Assembly (NCBI GenBank): GCA_947631665.1
Contig: CANRMF010000016.1
Coordinates: 1 to 43,668 of the forward strand
Direction: 5' to 3'
Source of the DNA: an uncultured Lachnospiraceae bacterium
Lineage (GTDB): Bacteria; Bacillota; Clostridia; Lachnospirales; Lachnospiraceae
Length of the DNA stretch: 43,668 nt
The translations under genes and the position numbers were made by a program. This document shows positions 23,192 through 32,642 of this stretch, piece by piece. Below the pieces are notes generated by a model, which worked only from the letters and a program-made list of their open reading frames with translations, did no database searches and was not told the origin of the DNA. Numbering within the stretch: the first letter of the stretch is position 1; each line of letters starts with the position of its first letter.

Positions 23192-25300
23192 ATGAAAAGA
23201 AAGATTATCATTGTTTCAGTTATTTTAATTATCGTGATTGCTGCGGTCGCAGGGGCGCTTGTTTACAATCATCAAAATTCTTCCGGCGAAAAAACGGAAG
23301 TGGCGGACACTTATCAGGGCACCCTGCCTGACGTGAATGTGCTTTACGGAACGGAAACCGTATGCAGGCTGAGCGGTTATCGGACAGATATGAATGAGGC
23401 AATGAGCCGTCAGGACATTATTCCGGTTGCGCCGGACAGAAAAGTTCCGGTGCGGATTCAAAAAAACGGGAACAACATTCAGAAAATTCTTTATGAAGTA
23501 CACGCATCAGGAGACGGGCGTTTAGTGGACAGTGGCGAGGTCTCCGGCTGGGACGAAGATGAAAAGACAATCCCGTTTGAACTGGTCGTCAGCGCTATTA
23601 TGAAAGCCGGACAGGAATATCTGTTCCGCTTTACGCTGGAGACGGAAAAATACGGAAAAGTCAGTTACTATGCCCGGATTATGATTACAGACGCCGAGTT
23701 TGTGTCAGAGCAGATCCGGTTTGCAAAGGACTTCAGCGATAAAACGTTTGACAGCACAAAGTCGCAGGAACTCGCATTTTTGATAGAGCCTGATCCGAAG
23801 CTGCCAAATGACAATCTGGGAAAAACGACCATTCAGTCCAGTTACGGTATGCTTATCTGGAGTACCCTGCTGCCGCAGAAGACGGGAAAGACTTCCATTG
23901 CGGCAAAGGAATTCTGCATCAAGGATTCCGGCGAGGCGGGGACGTATACAATGAATTACCGGATAAAATCAGTAAACGCCGAAAAGGTCGAAGAATATTA
24001 TAATGTGGCGGAAACCATTACAGTCTGGACTTGCGCGGGAAAGCAGTATGTCCTTGCTTATGACCGGGAGGTCAATCAGATATGGGTTGCAGATGGACAC
24101 AATATCGGAAACAGTTTTATTGACTTGGGTATTCAAAACTTTGATACGGCAAGCCATGTGGAGAGTAAGAACGGGCAGTATGTAGTTTTTGATATCAATA
24201 ATGACGTTTATCTGATGGACATTACGACCAAAACGGTGACGCCGGTGTACCGGTTTGACGCGCCGGATAGTGAAGCGCTGTACCGGACAAAGGTGAAGGT
24301 TTTAGGGGTAGACGACAAAGGCAATGTGGACTATATGATTTACGGATACAGTCCGTCGAAAGAACACGTCGGGAAAAACGGTATTTCCGTCCTTCAATAT
24401 GATGCGGCAAAAAAGCAGTCCGAAGAAAAAGCGTTTATCGTTTCGCAGTTATCTGCCGCCGTCCTGCAGCAGGAATTTTCCGGACTCTGCCATATCGGCG
24501 ACGAAACGGTTTATCTGAAAATCGGAAAAAATATTTATTACGCCAATATCCGGACAAAGGAAGTCGGCATTTTGGTGGAAAATCTCGAAGATGGAAGTTA
24601 TGCGGTCAATGAGGACGGCTCCATGTTTGTCTACAATACCAACGGAAAGGCTTATGCGGACAGCCTGACAATCGTTAATCTGGACAACGGAGAAACGCAG
24701 GAGAAGGAGGCCGGCGAGGGAAAGGTGATGAAAGTCTACGGATATACCGGTGAAAATCTGGTATATGGTCTGGCAGAACAGGCGGATTTGCAGCGGTATG
24801 ACTTCTTTCCGGCGGACATGTTAAAGATTGTCGACCACAATATGGGAGAAATCAAATCCTATTTTAAAACGGGCGTCTATATCACAGAGGTGGAAATTTC
24901 CGATACGATTATCAATATAAAGCGGAGAAAAAAATCAAAGAAGATAGAGGACGACCAATTATTGTTTAATGCAGAAGATAAGGTGGCGGTCGCTTATCCG
25001 AGCCATTGGGAAGATGATGTAAAACAGAAGGAGCTTGCCATTGCGTTTGAACACAATTTAGACGCCAACACCGAACTTGTCATAGAAAAACAAAAGCCTG
25101 TGGTTTTTGACAGCCATGTGGAAATTGATCTGCCGGCTGTATATACCAACGAGGGTGACTTTTATGTATACGGTTATGGAAAACTTCAGGAGATTTTGAA
25201 AAATCAGACGCAGGCGCAGCAGTCTGCGAGGGAGTTTTACGGACTTGTGACAGACCGGACGGGAAAGAAAGTATGGGTTTTTGAGGAAAATTATTCATAA
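23192..25300 (+). CDS. Membrane-anchored extracytoplasmic protein of unknown function
   Basis: A 702-residue protein that I do not assign to a family. Residues 4-26 form a single N-terminal membrane segment after a short KRK, with no evident cleavage site, so the rest is probably outside the membrane. The remainder is beta-rich: about 45-270 looks like two beta-sandwich segments, and about 280-560 has recurring short strands with dipeptides such as YVVFDINNDVYLMDITTKTV, VYLKIGKNIYYANIRTKEV and FVYNTNGKAYADSLTIVNL, suggesting a beta-propeller-like fold. The C-terminal 60 residues include YTNEGDFYVYGYGKLQEILKNQTQAQQSARE. It is followed after 33 bp by the SbcD-like gene, but a shared role is not evident. 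A weak ribosome site (AAAGGGAAA) precedes the ATG. Confidence 0.7.
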   Translation: MKRKIIIVSVILIIVIAAVAGALVYNHQNSSGEKTEVADTYQGTLPDVNVLYGTETVCRLSGYRTDMNEAMSRQDIIPVAPDRKVPVRIQKNGNNIQKILYEVHASGDGRLVDSGEVSGWDEDEKTIPFELVVSAIMKAGQEYLFRFTLETEKYGKVSYYARIMITDAEFVSEQIRFAKDFSDKTFDSTKSQELAFLIEPDPKLPNDNLGKTTIQSSYGMLIWSTLLPQKTGKTSIAAKEFCIKDSGEAGTYTMNYRIKSVNAEKVEEYYNVAETITVWTCAGKQYVLAYDREVNQIWVADGHNIGNSFIDLGIQNFDTASHVESKNGQYVVFDINNDVYLMDITTKTVTPVYRFDAPDSEALYRTKVKVLGVDDKGNVDYMIYGYSPSKEHVGKNGISVLQYDAAKKQSEEKAFIVSQLSAAVLQQEFSGLCHIGDETVYLKIGKNIYYANIRTKEVGILVENLEDGSYAVNEDGSMFVYNTNGKAYADSLTIVNLDNGETQEKEAGEGKVMKVYGYTGENLVYGLAEQADLQRYDFFPADMLKIVDHNMGEIKSYFKTGVYITEVEISDTIINIKRRKKSKKIEDDQLLFNAEDKVAVAYPSHWEDDVKQKELAIAFEHNLDANTELVIEKQKPVVFDSHVEIDLPAVYTNEGDFYVYGYGKLQEILKNQTQAQQSAREFYGLVTDRTGKKVWVFEENYS

Positions 25301-25333
25301 AAAAGGTTGAGATTAAACAGTCAGGAGGAAGAC

Positions 25334-26398
25334 ATGAAATTTATTCATACGGGAGATATTCATCTGGGCGCAAATCCCGAAAACAAAAAGGCATGGGCAA
25401 AGAGCAGGGGAGATGAAATCTGGAGCACCTTTGAAAAGCTGATTAAAAAAATTAAAATGGAGCCGGTGGACTTGCTGATTATTGCAGGCGATTTGTTTCA
25501 CAGACAGCCGTTGCTGCGGGAACTAAGAGAAGTGGATTATCTTTTTTCCACGATTCCGGACACGACGGTCGTGCTTTGCGCGGGAAATCATGACGCCATC
25601 AAAAAGGGCTCGTTTTATAAGGACTTCGAGTGGAGTAAAAATGTAGTTTTTCTGGCTGAAAACACAATTCAGAAAGTGGAACTGCCGAAATTAAACGTAT
25701 GTGTTTACGGACTCAGTTACGACCGGACAGAAATTCAGGACGCGCTGTATGACCATATCATCGTAGACAATCCTGAGATGATAAACATTCTGGTAGCTCA
25801 TGGCGGAGACGAAAAGCACATTCCAATCAATAAAAGGAAAGTGGCGATGTCAGGATTTGACTATGTGGCAATGGGGCATATACATATTCCAAACATTGAT
25901 GAGAAAAACAGAATGGCATATTGCGGTTCGCTGGAGCCGATTGATGTGGGCGATATGGGAGAGCGCGGATACATTTACGGAAATCTCACCAAAGAAAGGC
26001 TGGATATCCGTCTGGTGCCGTTTGCGCAGCGGATTTATATGGATTTAAACTATACCATTACCCCGAATATCACAAACATGGAACTGCGCCATCAGTTATC
26101 ACAGTTGATAGAGGAGCAGGGCGCGCAGAATATGTATCGGATTATTTTAAACGGATACCGCAATCCGGACTTTGAAATCAGGCTTTCCGATATTGAGGAA
26201 ATCGGAAATATCGTGACCATTCAGGACGATACCGTACCGGATTACGATTTTGAGGAACTTTACGAGGACAACAGGGACAATATTCTGGGAATGTTTATCC
26301 ACAGATATCTGGAGCAGAAATCGCTCGACTCATCACAGAAAAGAACGTTATATTATGGAACAAAAGCGCTGTTAGACGCAATGGAGGAACGGATATGA
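25334..26398 (+). CDS. SbcD/Mre11-type DNA repair exonuclease (YhaO-like metallophosphoesterase)
   Basis: A 354-residue nuclease subunit with all metal-binding motifs of the calcineurin-like phosphoesterases: D8 and H10 in TGDIHLG, D53 in AGDLFH, N85-H86-D87 in AGNHD, H156 in VAHGG, and H182/H184 in GHIH. These bind two Mn2+ ions for cleavage of DNA ends. AGGAGG is five bases before ATG 25334, so the open TTG at 25307 is not used. The stop overlaps the start of the next gene by four bases (ATGA); the two form a Mre11-Rad50-like pair of the Bacillus YhaO-YhaN type. The C-terminal part would be the partner-binding region. Confidence 0.9.
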   Translation: MKFIHTGDIHLGANPENKKAWAKSRGDEIWSTFEKLIKKIKMEPVDLLIIAGDLFHRQPLLRELREVDYLFSTIPDTTVVLCAGNHDAIKKGSFYKDFEWSKNVVFLAENTIQKVELPKLNVCVYGLSYDRTEIQDALYDHIIVDNPEMINILVAHGGDEKHIPINKRKVAMSGFDYVAMGHIHIPNIDEKNRMAYCGSLEPIDVGDMGERGYIYGNLTKERLDIRLVPFAQRIYMDLNYTITPNITNMELRHQLSQLIEEQGAQNMYRIILNGYRNPDFEIRLSDIEEIGNIVTIQDDTVPDYDFEELYEDNRDNILGMFIHRYLEQKSLDSSQKRTLYYGTKALLDAMEERI

Positions 26399-28296
26399 TT
26401 ATAAAAGAATTGGAATTAACAAACTTTGGAAAATTTAATCACCAGTCTGTTTCCCTCAAGCCGGGGCTCAACATTATCTATGGGGAAAATGAAGCCGGTA
26501 AAACGACGCTTCATACCTTTATCCGGGGAATGCTTTTTGGCATTGAAAAACAGCGCGGCAAAGCAAGCGCTAAAGATTTGTACACCAAATATGAGCCATG
26601 GGAAAATCCGTCTTACTATGAGGGAACAATGCGGATTGAAAATGGCGGCGTCAATTATCGGATAGAGCGGATTTTCCATAAAGAAAACAAAGCGTTTCAC
26701 GTCATCAATGAAGATACGGGAAAAGAACTGACGCAGAATGAAATTGACACCCTGTTTGCGGGGCTCAATGAAAGCTGTTATTACAATACCGTCAGTATCA
26801 GCCAGTTGGGCAGCACTACGGATAAGGAACTCGAAACAATCTTAAAAAATTATGCGGCAAATATCGGCTCCACCAAGTCAATGGAAATTGACATTAAAAA
26901 AGCGTTCTCGGATTTGGACGGGCAGAAAAAGAAAATTGCTTCCGAAAACCGTATCGGGGAAGAAGATATGATTCAGAAATCTATTTACAATGCAAAAGAC
27001 CACATTGAGATTTCTGAGAGGGAGCAGCAGCAGATTATCGCTACGATTGAGGAAAAGAAAAAAATCGTAAAAGAGTATGATGAAAAGGCGCAGGAACTTG
27101 CGGGGCTGGATTCCAAACGGCTGGAAGAACTCGCAAAGCAGAATGAGCGAAAAGACAATCTCTATCAGGAGATTACGTCCATTACCGCCGAACTGGACAA
27201 GCATACGGAAACGCTTCAGCAGATTGAAGAACATCAGGAAAACCTCCGCCAGACATTAAAAGAGCGCGGAATTGAATCGCCGCAGATGATGGAGGAGTTA
27301 AACGAGAAGGTGTTGAACCGTTCCACGATGCCCGCAGTGTTTATTATTTTAATGATGGCAAGCATCGGCGTCATGATTGGCCTGATTGCGGGAAATTACC
27401 GTATGCTGCAGTTCCCTGAAACATGGGTAAAACCGCTGATTTGTCTTGGATTTACGATTGTATTTTTACTGCTGGCGATTATCAGGTATTTATGGAATAA
27501 AAGAAAAAAGGAAAAGAAGCTTGAGGCTGTAAAAGAACTCCGCCAGATGATGGAGAGGCTTGAGGCTGCAAACCACGAGGAAATTTATACAAAACGTCAG
27601 GCGGACAGAAAAAAACAAAATCTGGAAAATGTGCAGAACCTACTCAAGGCAGAGGAGGAACGGCAGCTGACGCAGCAGGATTACAGCGAAGAACTCAAAG
27701 AATTAGAGAGCAGACGGCGGGAAGTCAGCGACGAGATTTCCAAAGCGCAATGGGTTCTCGAACAGAAGCAGGAACGGGATATTGAAGCGGGAAGACGCAT
27801 TGATGAACTGCAGTTGCGGCTGGAAAAAATTGAGAAGGCGAAAGAAGAAATACAGGCAATCGAAAACGCAAAAGAGTCGATTGAAGAAATTGCGACGGAA
27901 ATCCGTAACAGTTTCGGACGCAAACTCAATGAAAAGGCTTCTTACTACATATCCTGCATTACAAATGGAAAATATGACAGTTTGTATATTGATGAACGAT
28001 TGAATATCTCTGTCAATGGCAGAAAATCATTGATACCGACCTCAAAACTCAGCAAGGGAACTGCCGAGCAGGTTTATATGGCGCTGCGGCTGGCGGCGGC
28101 AGATATCATTTTTGAGAATGACAGGAAGCCGATTTTGTTAGACGACGCTTTTGTCATGTATGATAATAAACGAATGGGAAATACCCTCAGGTTTATGGCG
28201 GAAAGCATGGAGCAGGTAATCGTATTTTCCTGCCACACAAGAGAAAAAGTCATGGCGGATAAACTGGGACTTCAATACCATTTCATTCGCTTGTAG
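26395..28296 (+). CDS. Compact YhaN-like SMC/Rad50-type ATPase with central membrane segments
   Basis: A 633-residue ABC-type ATPase. Walker A is GENEAGKTT (residues 30-38); the ABC signature region LSKGTAEQVYMALRLA is near 552 and Walker B PILLDDAF near 579. Two coiled-coil stretches (about 190-300 and 370-510) flank a central pair of hydrophobic helices (about 312-333 and 347-366) with a short turn, so the coil apex seems to be inserted in the membrane rather than carrying a zinc hook. Bacillus YhaN is far longer (about 960 residues), so the coils here are short. It should pair with the upstream nuclease in DNA-end processing, possibly at the membrane. Confidence 0.85.
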   Translation: MIIKELELTNFGKFNHQSVSLKPGLNIIYGENEAGKTTLHTFIRGMLFGIEKQRGKASAKDLYTKYEPWENPSYYEGTMRIENGGVNYRIERIFHKENKAFHVINEDTGKELTQNEIDTLFAGLNESCYYNTVSISQLGSTTDKELETILKNYAANIGSTKSMEIDIKKAFSDLDGQKKKIASENRIGEEDMIQKSIYNAKDHIEISEREQQQIIATIEEKKKIVKEYDEKAQELAGLDSKRLEELAKQNERKDNLYQEITSITAELDKHTETLQQIEEHQENLRQTLKERGIESPQMMEELNEKVLNRSTMPAVFIILMMASIGVMIGLIAGNYRMLQFPETWVKPLICLGFTIVFLLLAIIRYLWNKRKKEKKLEAVKELRQMMERLEAANHEEIYTKRQADRKKQNLENVQNLLKAEEERQLTQQDYSEELKELESRRREVSDEISKAQWVLEQKQERDIEAGRRIDELQLRLEKIEKAKEEIQAIENAKESIEEIATEIRNSFGRKLNEKASYYISCITNGKYDSLYIDERLNISVNGRKSLIPTSKLSKGTAEQVYMALRLAAADIIFENDRKPILLDDAFVMYDNKRMGNTLRFMAESMEQVIVFSCHTREKVMADKLGLQYHFIRL

Positions 28297-28404
28297 AAAG
28301 GCTCAGAAATTGAATGGGAAAATCGGGAAGCTTTCAGCGCTGTCGCGTCAATCAAATATGCGATGAATGAAATAAATGCCATATTCGCTTGTATTGAAGC
28401 TTCA

Positions 28405-28815
28405 TTACATGCAAATCCCTGCGAAAAGATGGATTTGACATGTAATTTGATTTGAAATTTGTGGAAAGCAAGCGTATTTTACATGCAAATCCCTGCAAAA
28501 AGATGAATTTGACATGTAATTTGATTTGAAATTTGTGGAAAGCAAGCGTATTTTACATGCAAATTCCTGCGAAAAGATGGATTTGGCATGTAATTTGATT
28601 TGAAATTTGTGAAAGGCAGGCGTATTTTACATGCAAATTCCTGTGAAAAGGTGGATTTGGCATGTAATTTGATTTGAAATTTGCGAAAGGCAGGCGCATT
28701 TTACATGCAAATTCCTGCAAAAAGGTGGATTTGACATGTAATTTGATTTGAAATTTGCGAAAGGCAAGCATATTTTACATGCAAATCCCTGCAAAAAGGT
28801 GGATTTGGCATGTAA
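28405..28815. repeat. 74-bp repeat array 2: six 41-bp boxes with 33-bp spacers
   Basis: Boxes begin at 28405, 28479, 28553, 28627, 28701 and 28775, every 74 bp without exception, each 41 bp long. The box arms TTACATGCAAATCC and GGATTTG-(A/G)-CATGTAA form a 14-bp stem with one bulged base and a loop such as CTGCGAAAAGAT. The spacers (TTTGATTTGAAATTTG...) are nearly identical. The whole array reads as the reverse complement of array 3. It lies between two convergent genes. Confidence 0.97.
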
Positions 28816-28833
28816 TCCCCCGAAATGTAAGAA

Positions 28834-28906
28834 AAGAGAGACGATAGACTGATGATACGCCCTTGTCTGTTTGGCAGGGGCGCATCTATTTCTATCTGTC
28901 TCTCTT
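28834..28906. terminator. Long terminator hairpin after prs
   Basis: AAGAGAGACGATAG (28834-28847) pairs with CTATCTGTCTCTCTT (28892-28906) and an inner helix GATACGCCC/GGGCGCATC closes the loop. U-rich flanks on both sides suit termination of prs (minus) and of anything read through the repeat array (plus). Confidence 0.8.
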
Positions 28907-28947
28907 AAAATTTTTCCACGCTGCGCTTTGCAGCCGGTTTTTCTCAA

Positions 28948-30117
28948 CTATCTGTTATTATACAAATTCACTTTTTCCTGAATTTTCTTATATGGATCAA
29001 GCAATTCACTGATGGAGCCGTCATGGTTTAACGAATCAATGAACAATGCGGTAAATTTGGAGACATCGACATCGATGTACCATTCGCGGCTTAAAAGCTC
29101 CGGCGTCTGATATACGCAGTTGGTCGTCATGACCTTGCTGATTAAGCCCTGCTCATACGCTTCGTCAAATTTTTCAAGTCCGTTTGTGAAAAGACCGAAA
29201 GTGGAAGCGACAAATACACGATTTGCATTACGCTTTTTCAACTGTTTTGCGACGTCAAGCATACTGTCGCCGGAGGAAATCATATCGTCCACGATAATCA
29301 CGTCTTTTCCCTCTACGGATTCGCCGAGATATTCATGAGCCACAATCGGATTTCTGCCGTTTACAATCGTGGTATAATCCCTTCTCTTATAAAACATACC
29401 CATATTGACGCCGAGTACGTTTGCATAGTATACGACTCTGCCCATTGCGCCCTCGTCCGGACTAATCATCATTAAGTGGTCGGAATCAATCTTTAAATCA
29501 TCGACATTTCGTAACAGATTTTTTATAAACTGATAAGTTGGCATGATTGATTCAAATCCGCTGATTGGAATTGCGTTATTGACTCTCGGATCATGAGCGT
29601 CAAAAGTAAGAATATTGTCCACACCCATAGACACCAACTCCTGAAGCATGACCGCGCAGTCCATAGATTCGCGGGAGGTGCGCCGGTGCTGTCTGCTTTC
29701 ATACAGGAAAGGCATAATGACCGTAATTCTGTGAGCCTTACCGCTTGCGGCGGCAATCACCCTTTTGATATCTGCATAGTGGTCGTCCGGTGACATGTGA
29801 TTTTTATGACCGCACACCGTATATTCAATACTGTAATTGGTCACGTCGTCGATAATGTAAAGGTCAGCGCCGCGGACGGAGTCTTTCAGCGAACATTTCG
29901 CTTCTCCGGTGCCGAAACGGGGAGTGCATACATTGAGAAGATACGAATCCTTGACATATCCCTGATAGGTAATCGGGGATTCCTTAGAAGCCAGACGTTC
30001 TTTCCGCCAGCTTGAAATGTAGGCGTCTACGGTATCTCCGAGTTTCTTACTGCCGGATAATGCAACAATCGCCAAATGTCCTACCGGAATTGATTCTACA
30101 TATTTTTGGTTTGCCAT
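28948..30117 (-). CDS. prs: Ribose-phosphate pyrophosphokinase (PRPP synthase), long clostridial form
   Basis: A 389-residue enzyme that makes PRPP from ribose 5-phosphate and ATP for nucleotide, His and Trp synthesis. Seen are the flexible-loop region YESRQHRRTSRES, the substrate region LTFDAHDPRV, and the PRPP-binding motif DVIIVDDMISSGDS (about 270-284). The protein is some 70 residues longer than the usual 315, with extra sequence at the N-terminus and around the C-terminus; such long forms are seen in clostridia, sometimes beside a normal-length copy. GGAGG lies ten bases before the start. It is the last gene of a dnaD-dnaC-prs operon, 27 bp after dnaC. Confidence 0.93.
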   Translation of the reverse strand: MANQKYVESIPVGHLAIVALSGSKKLGDTVDAYISSWRKERLASKESPITYQGYVKDSYLLNVCTPRFGTGEAKCSLKDSVRGADLYIIDDVTNYSIEYTVCGHKNHMSPDDHYADIKRVIAAASGKAHRITVIMPFLYESRQHRRTSRESMDCAVMLQELVSMGVDNILTFDAHDPRVNNAIPISGFESIMPTYQFIKNLLRNVDDLKIDSDHLMMISPDEGAMGRVVYYANVLGVNMGMFYKRRDYTTIVNGRNPIVAHEYLGESVEGKDVIIVDDMISSGDSMLDVAKQLKKRNANRVFVASTFGLFTNGLEKFDEAYEQGLISKVMTTNCVYQTPELLSREWYIDVDVSKFTALFIDSLNHDGSISELLDPYKKIQEKVNLYNNR

Positions 30118-30144
30118 CTTGAAATTTCCTCCATTGTGAAAAAG

Positions 30145-31137
30145 TTAAAGTGAATAGTTCTTTTTAATTCTTATATCATCACCGAAAATCTTCAATAAAG
30201 TATAATTTCCCGCTGTTCTGGAAAAAATACGCTCCTCATATCTCTCCTGCAATTCCTGCAGGGAAAGATTGGTAGAAACAATTGTAGATTTTTGGTGTAT
30301 AAGGCGTTCGTTTAAACAATCAAACAGGACGGAGTCCGTAAATGAGTTAGTCATTTCCGTACCCAAGTCGTCAATAATAAGTAAATCGCAGGTCAAAAAT
30401 TCTTCCATGCTGATTTGAGAATATACGGAACGGTTGCCGCGGTGGAATGAGTAATCTGCCAGCAGGTCAAAAAACTGAACGGCAGAAAGGTAGATAACGG
30501 AGTAAGATTTTTCAATCAACTCCTTTGCAATACAGTTAATTAAAAAAGTCTTTCCGGTGCCCGCCCTGCCGTAAAACAGCAGATTTTCAAAGGATTTATC
30601 AAAATAATTGATAAAATAATGACAGTGATCCACGACTGTTTCGATATTCTCAGCGGCGGAAATGCCGGTTGTCTGGTCAATATCATTTTCGGAATATAAA
30701 TCATAATCAAACGTATCAAAATTTTCCCTTGCCAGAATCTCCTGCAGTTCAGAACGGGAGTAGAGAAGCTTCACAATCTCGTCTTTGAGGCAGTGGCAGG
30801 GTTTCCCGTCGATGTATCCTGTATCGCGGCAGTCCGGACAGGTAAATATCTCGTCTAAATAGTCTACGGAAAAACCGTTCGCCAGTAACAGGACTTTTTT
30901 GCGTTCGGAGATTACGGCAATATCTTCTTTGAGCCTGTCCTTAAAAGAAGAATCTCCTGAAAGCGCTTTTTTTGTTGCGCGGACTGCCAGTGAGGAAATC
31001 TCCCTGTCCAGATCCGCAATTTCCGGTATCAGCCCGTAGACTTTTTGTATGCGCTGTTCCATCTCAATTTTATTGCTGATGCGGCGGTCATTGTAGCGGT
31101 TTGCCAGAATTTCCGCCTGCGTTCTTGTGATTGCCAT
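30145..31137 (-). CDS. DnaC/DnaI-like helicase-loader ATPase
   Basis: A 330-residue AAA+ protein that loads the replicative helicase. A zinc-binding cluster Cys100-x2-Cys103 and Cys114-x-Cys116 (FTCPDCRDTG, GKPCHC) precedes the AAA+ core with Walker A GRAGTGKT (190-197), Walker B DLLIIDDLGTE (251-261), and an arginine-finger area near SRTAGNY. The N-terminal 95 residues are helical and charged, as in DnaI-type loaders that bind DnaB/DnaC helicase. AAAGGAG stands before the ATG. It is between the DnaD-type gene (37 bp upstream) and prs, giving a primosome operon. Confidence 0.9.
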   Translation of the reverse strand: MAITRTQAEILANRYNDRRISNKIEMEQRIQKVYGLIPEIADLDREISSLAVRATKKALSGDSSFKDRLKEDIAVISERKKVLLLANGFSVDYLDEIFTCPDCRDTGYIDGKPCHCLKDEIVKLLYSRSELQEILARENFDTFDYDLYSENDIDQTTGISAAENIETVVDHCHYFINYFDKSFENLLFYGRAGTGKTFLINCIAKELIEKSYSVIYLSAVQFFDLLADYSFHRGNRSVYSQISMEEFLTCDLLIIDDLGTEMTNSFTDSVLFDCLNERLIHQKSTIVSTNLSLQELQERYEERIFSRTAGNYTLLKIFGDDIRIKKNYSL

Positions 31138-31173
31138 AAATACTCCTTTTCATACAGGTTTTATGTCCGCAAA

Positions 31174-32283
31174 TTATTCCCCGTCTTTTTTAGACTGAAA
31201 CTTTTTGTCCCTGCCGGACAGAAGTTTTTTCTCTAAATCGTTGTAATTATAATTTCTCTGCTCAAACGTTTTTGCTTTTTTGGTGTGGCGCGCGGCCGTT
31301 TTCGGTTTAAAACTTTCCTGCATGTCCTTTTCGTGGATAGAATCCAGCTTTTCAATCGCTTCCATTGACAAAGCGTTCTTCCGGTACCAGTTCGTCAGAA
31401 TGGAATCCGCATATTGGAAACTGCCGGTATGGGTATGCTCCATAGTGCGGTGGCAGGCTTCTAAAATAATCTCGTCGGAAAAACCGTATTCATCAGTCCA
31501 TTTGGAAATATAGGAAATTTCTTTTTTGACCGGTGCGTTCGGCGTGGAGCCAAAAATTTTGTAAATGCTCTGGCAGACTGCCTGACGGAGTTTGTCGTCG
31601 TTTTTTGCCTCCTCCTCTGTGGAAATTCCTTTTTTTGCGTATTCCACAGCCTGCTTTTCAATCGCGGAAAGCGTCTTATGGCCTGAAGAAATACAGGTTT
31701 CCATCAGGTATTCGATAAAATCGACTTCAAGGTTGAGGCCGTCGAGCATATATAAAATACAGTGAATGTCGTTGGAGTTTAAAGTTTTTCCAAGATACGT
31801 CTGCGCCAGAAAAATCAGATGCTCCACACGACTGTCAGAGGAATACTGACGAATCTGTGCGGCAGTATATTTTTTCTTTGCAGGAATTACAGGAAGGGAA
31901 GCCTCCGGTATTGGAACCGGAAAACTTTCTCCGGCCGCCTGCGCCAGAACCTTCTCCTCAGAAACCTCCTGAGAAGCCTTCACAGGTTCGAGCCGGATAC
32001 CGGTTAATTCATTTTCCCGATTAAAAGATAACGTGATGAGCCCTTGGGAAGCCCAGTAATTTAACGCTCTCATCACATCAGAATCGAGCAGATTAAACTG
32101 GTCTGCAATCTGCTCCGTAGAAAGTTCGGAAGCGTCCGCGGGGGAGCCGTTCATCAGGCGCACCAGATGCAGGTAAATTTTTACAAATTCACCATTGGCC
32201 GCCGGCATATATTCATCTATAAAAATATTTGACACAGAGGTAAAGTCCGCAAAACTCCCCCTGTCCAAAAACAATTTGCACAT
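31174..32283 (-). CDS. DnaD-domain primosome protein
   Basis: A 369-residue protein with a winged-helix-like N-terminal part (about 20-90, NGSPADASELSTEQIADQF) and two helical DnaD/DnaB_2 domains (about 135-210 and 225-305). The second shows the family motif in YADSILTNWYRKNALSMEAI. A flexible Lys-rich C-terminal tail follows. DnaD proteins remodel DNA and recruit the helicase loader during initiation and restart in Firmicutes. It is followed by a DnaC-type loader in the same operon, the common arrangement in clostridia. A promoter candidate lies 110 bp upstream. Confidence 0.88.
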   Translation of the reverse strand: MCKLFLDRGSFADFTSVSNIFIDEYMPAANGEFVKIYLHLVRLMNGSPADASELSTEQIADQFNLLDSDVMRALNYWASQGLITLSFNRENELTGIRLEPVKASQEVSEEKVLAQAAGESFPVPIPEASLPVIPAKKKYTAAQIRQYSSDSRVEHLIFLAQTYLGKTLNSNDIHCILYMLDGLNLEVDFIEYLMETCISSGHKTLSAIEKQAVEYAKKGISTEEEAKNDDKLRQAVCQSIYKIFGSTPNAPVKKEISYISKWTDEYGFSDEIILEACHRTMEHTHTGSFQYADSILTNWYRKNALSMEAIEKLDSIHEKDMQESFKPKTAARHTKKAKTFEQRNYNYNDLEKKLLSGRDKKFQSKKDGE

Positions 32284-32585
32284 ATCTCAGTTCCCTCTAT
32301 CTATTTAAAACCTCTGTCAAAATTCCGATGATTACACGAACAGAAAAATTCTGACTGTAAACAAAAAGAATACGTTGTTGCTCTTACTTAAAAGAGTATA
32401 ACAAAAAAATCATAAAAAGCAACGTCACAAATTGGGTGAAACGCCCATTTTTAAAGGGGTTGAGGGGCTTGTTAATAATGTTAATAATGATGATAACAAA
32501 ATAAAATAAATTGTCGAAAACTGTCGTTTCGCCAGCAGATAAAAGAGAAGGCGTGGTTGCGGATTTTGATTGTTATGTAAACGAA
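32284..32585. other. Intergenic region between murC and dnaD with a candidate dnaD promoter
   Basis: On the minus strand, TATACT (32400-32395) is preceded at 16 bp by TTGCTT (32422-32417), a plausible promoter for dnaD-dnaC-prs. A small GGGTG-AAA-CGCCC hairpin followed by ATTTTT is at about 32434-32452. The rest (to 32585) is AT-rich with a repeated TTAATAATG and shows no gene. Confidence 0.45.
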
Positions 32586-32633
32586 AAAACCATAAACTTT
32601 TGTTAATAAAAAATAACAAAAATTTATGGTTTT
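32586..32633 (-). terminator. Terminator after murC
   Basis: 20-base arms 32586-32605 and 32614-32633 pair with a single mismatch around an 8-nt loop; on the minus strand the stem ends in a T-run. Confidence 0.8.
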
Positions 32634-32642
32634 GATAATGAT

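Noticed and set aside
28553-28947. Open reading frames of 72-106 codons through array 2 on the minus strand
   Set aside because: They are read through a repeat of 74 bp, which is not a multiple of three, so the same DNA is translated in all frames; there is no ribosome site and the frames exist only because the repeat is poor in stops.
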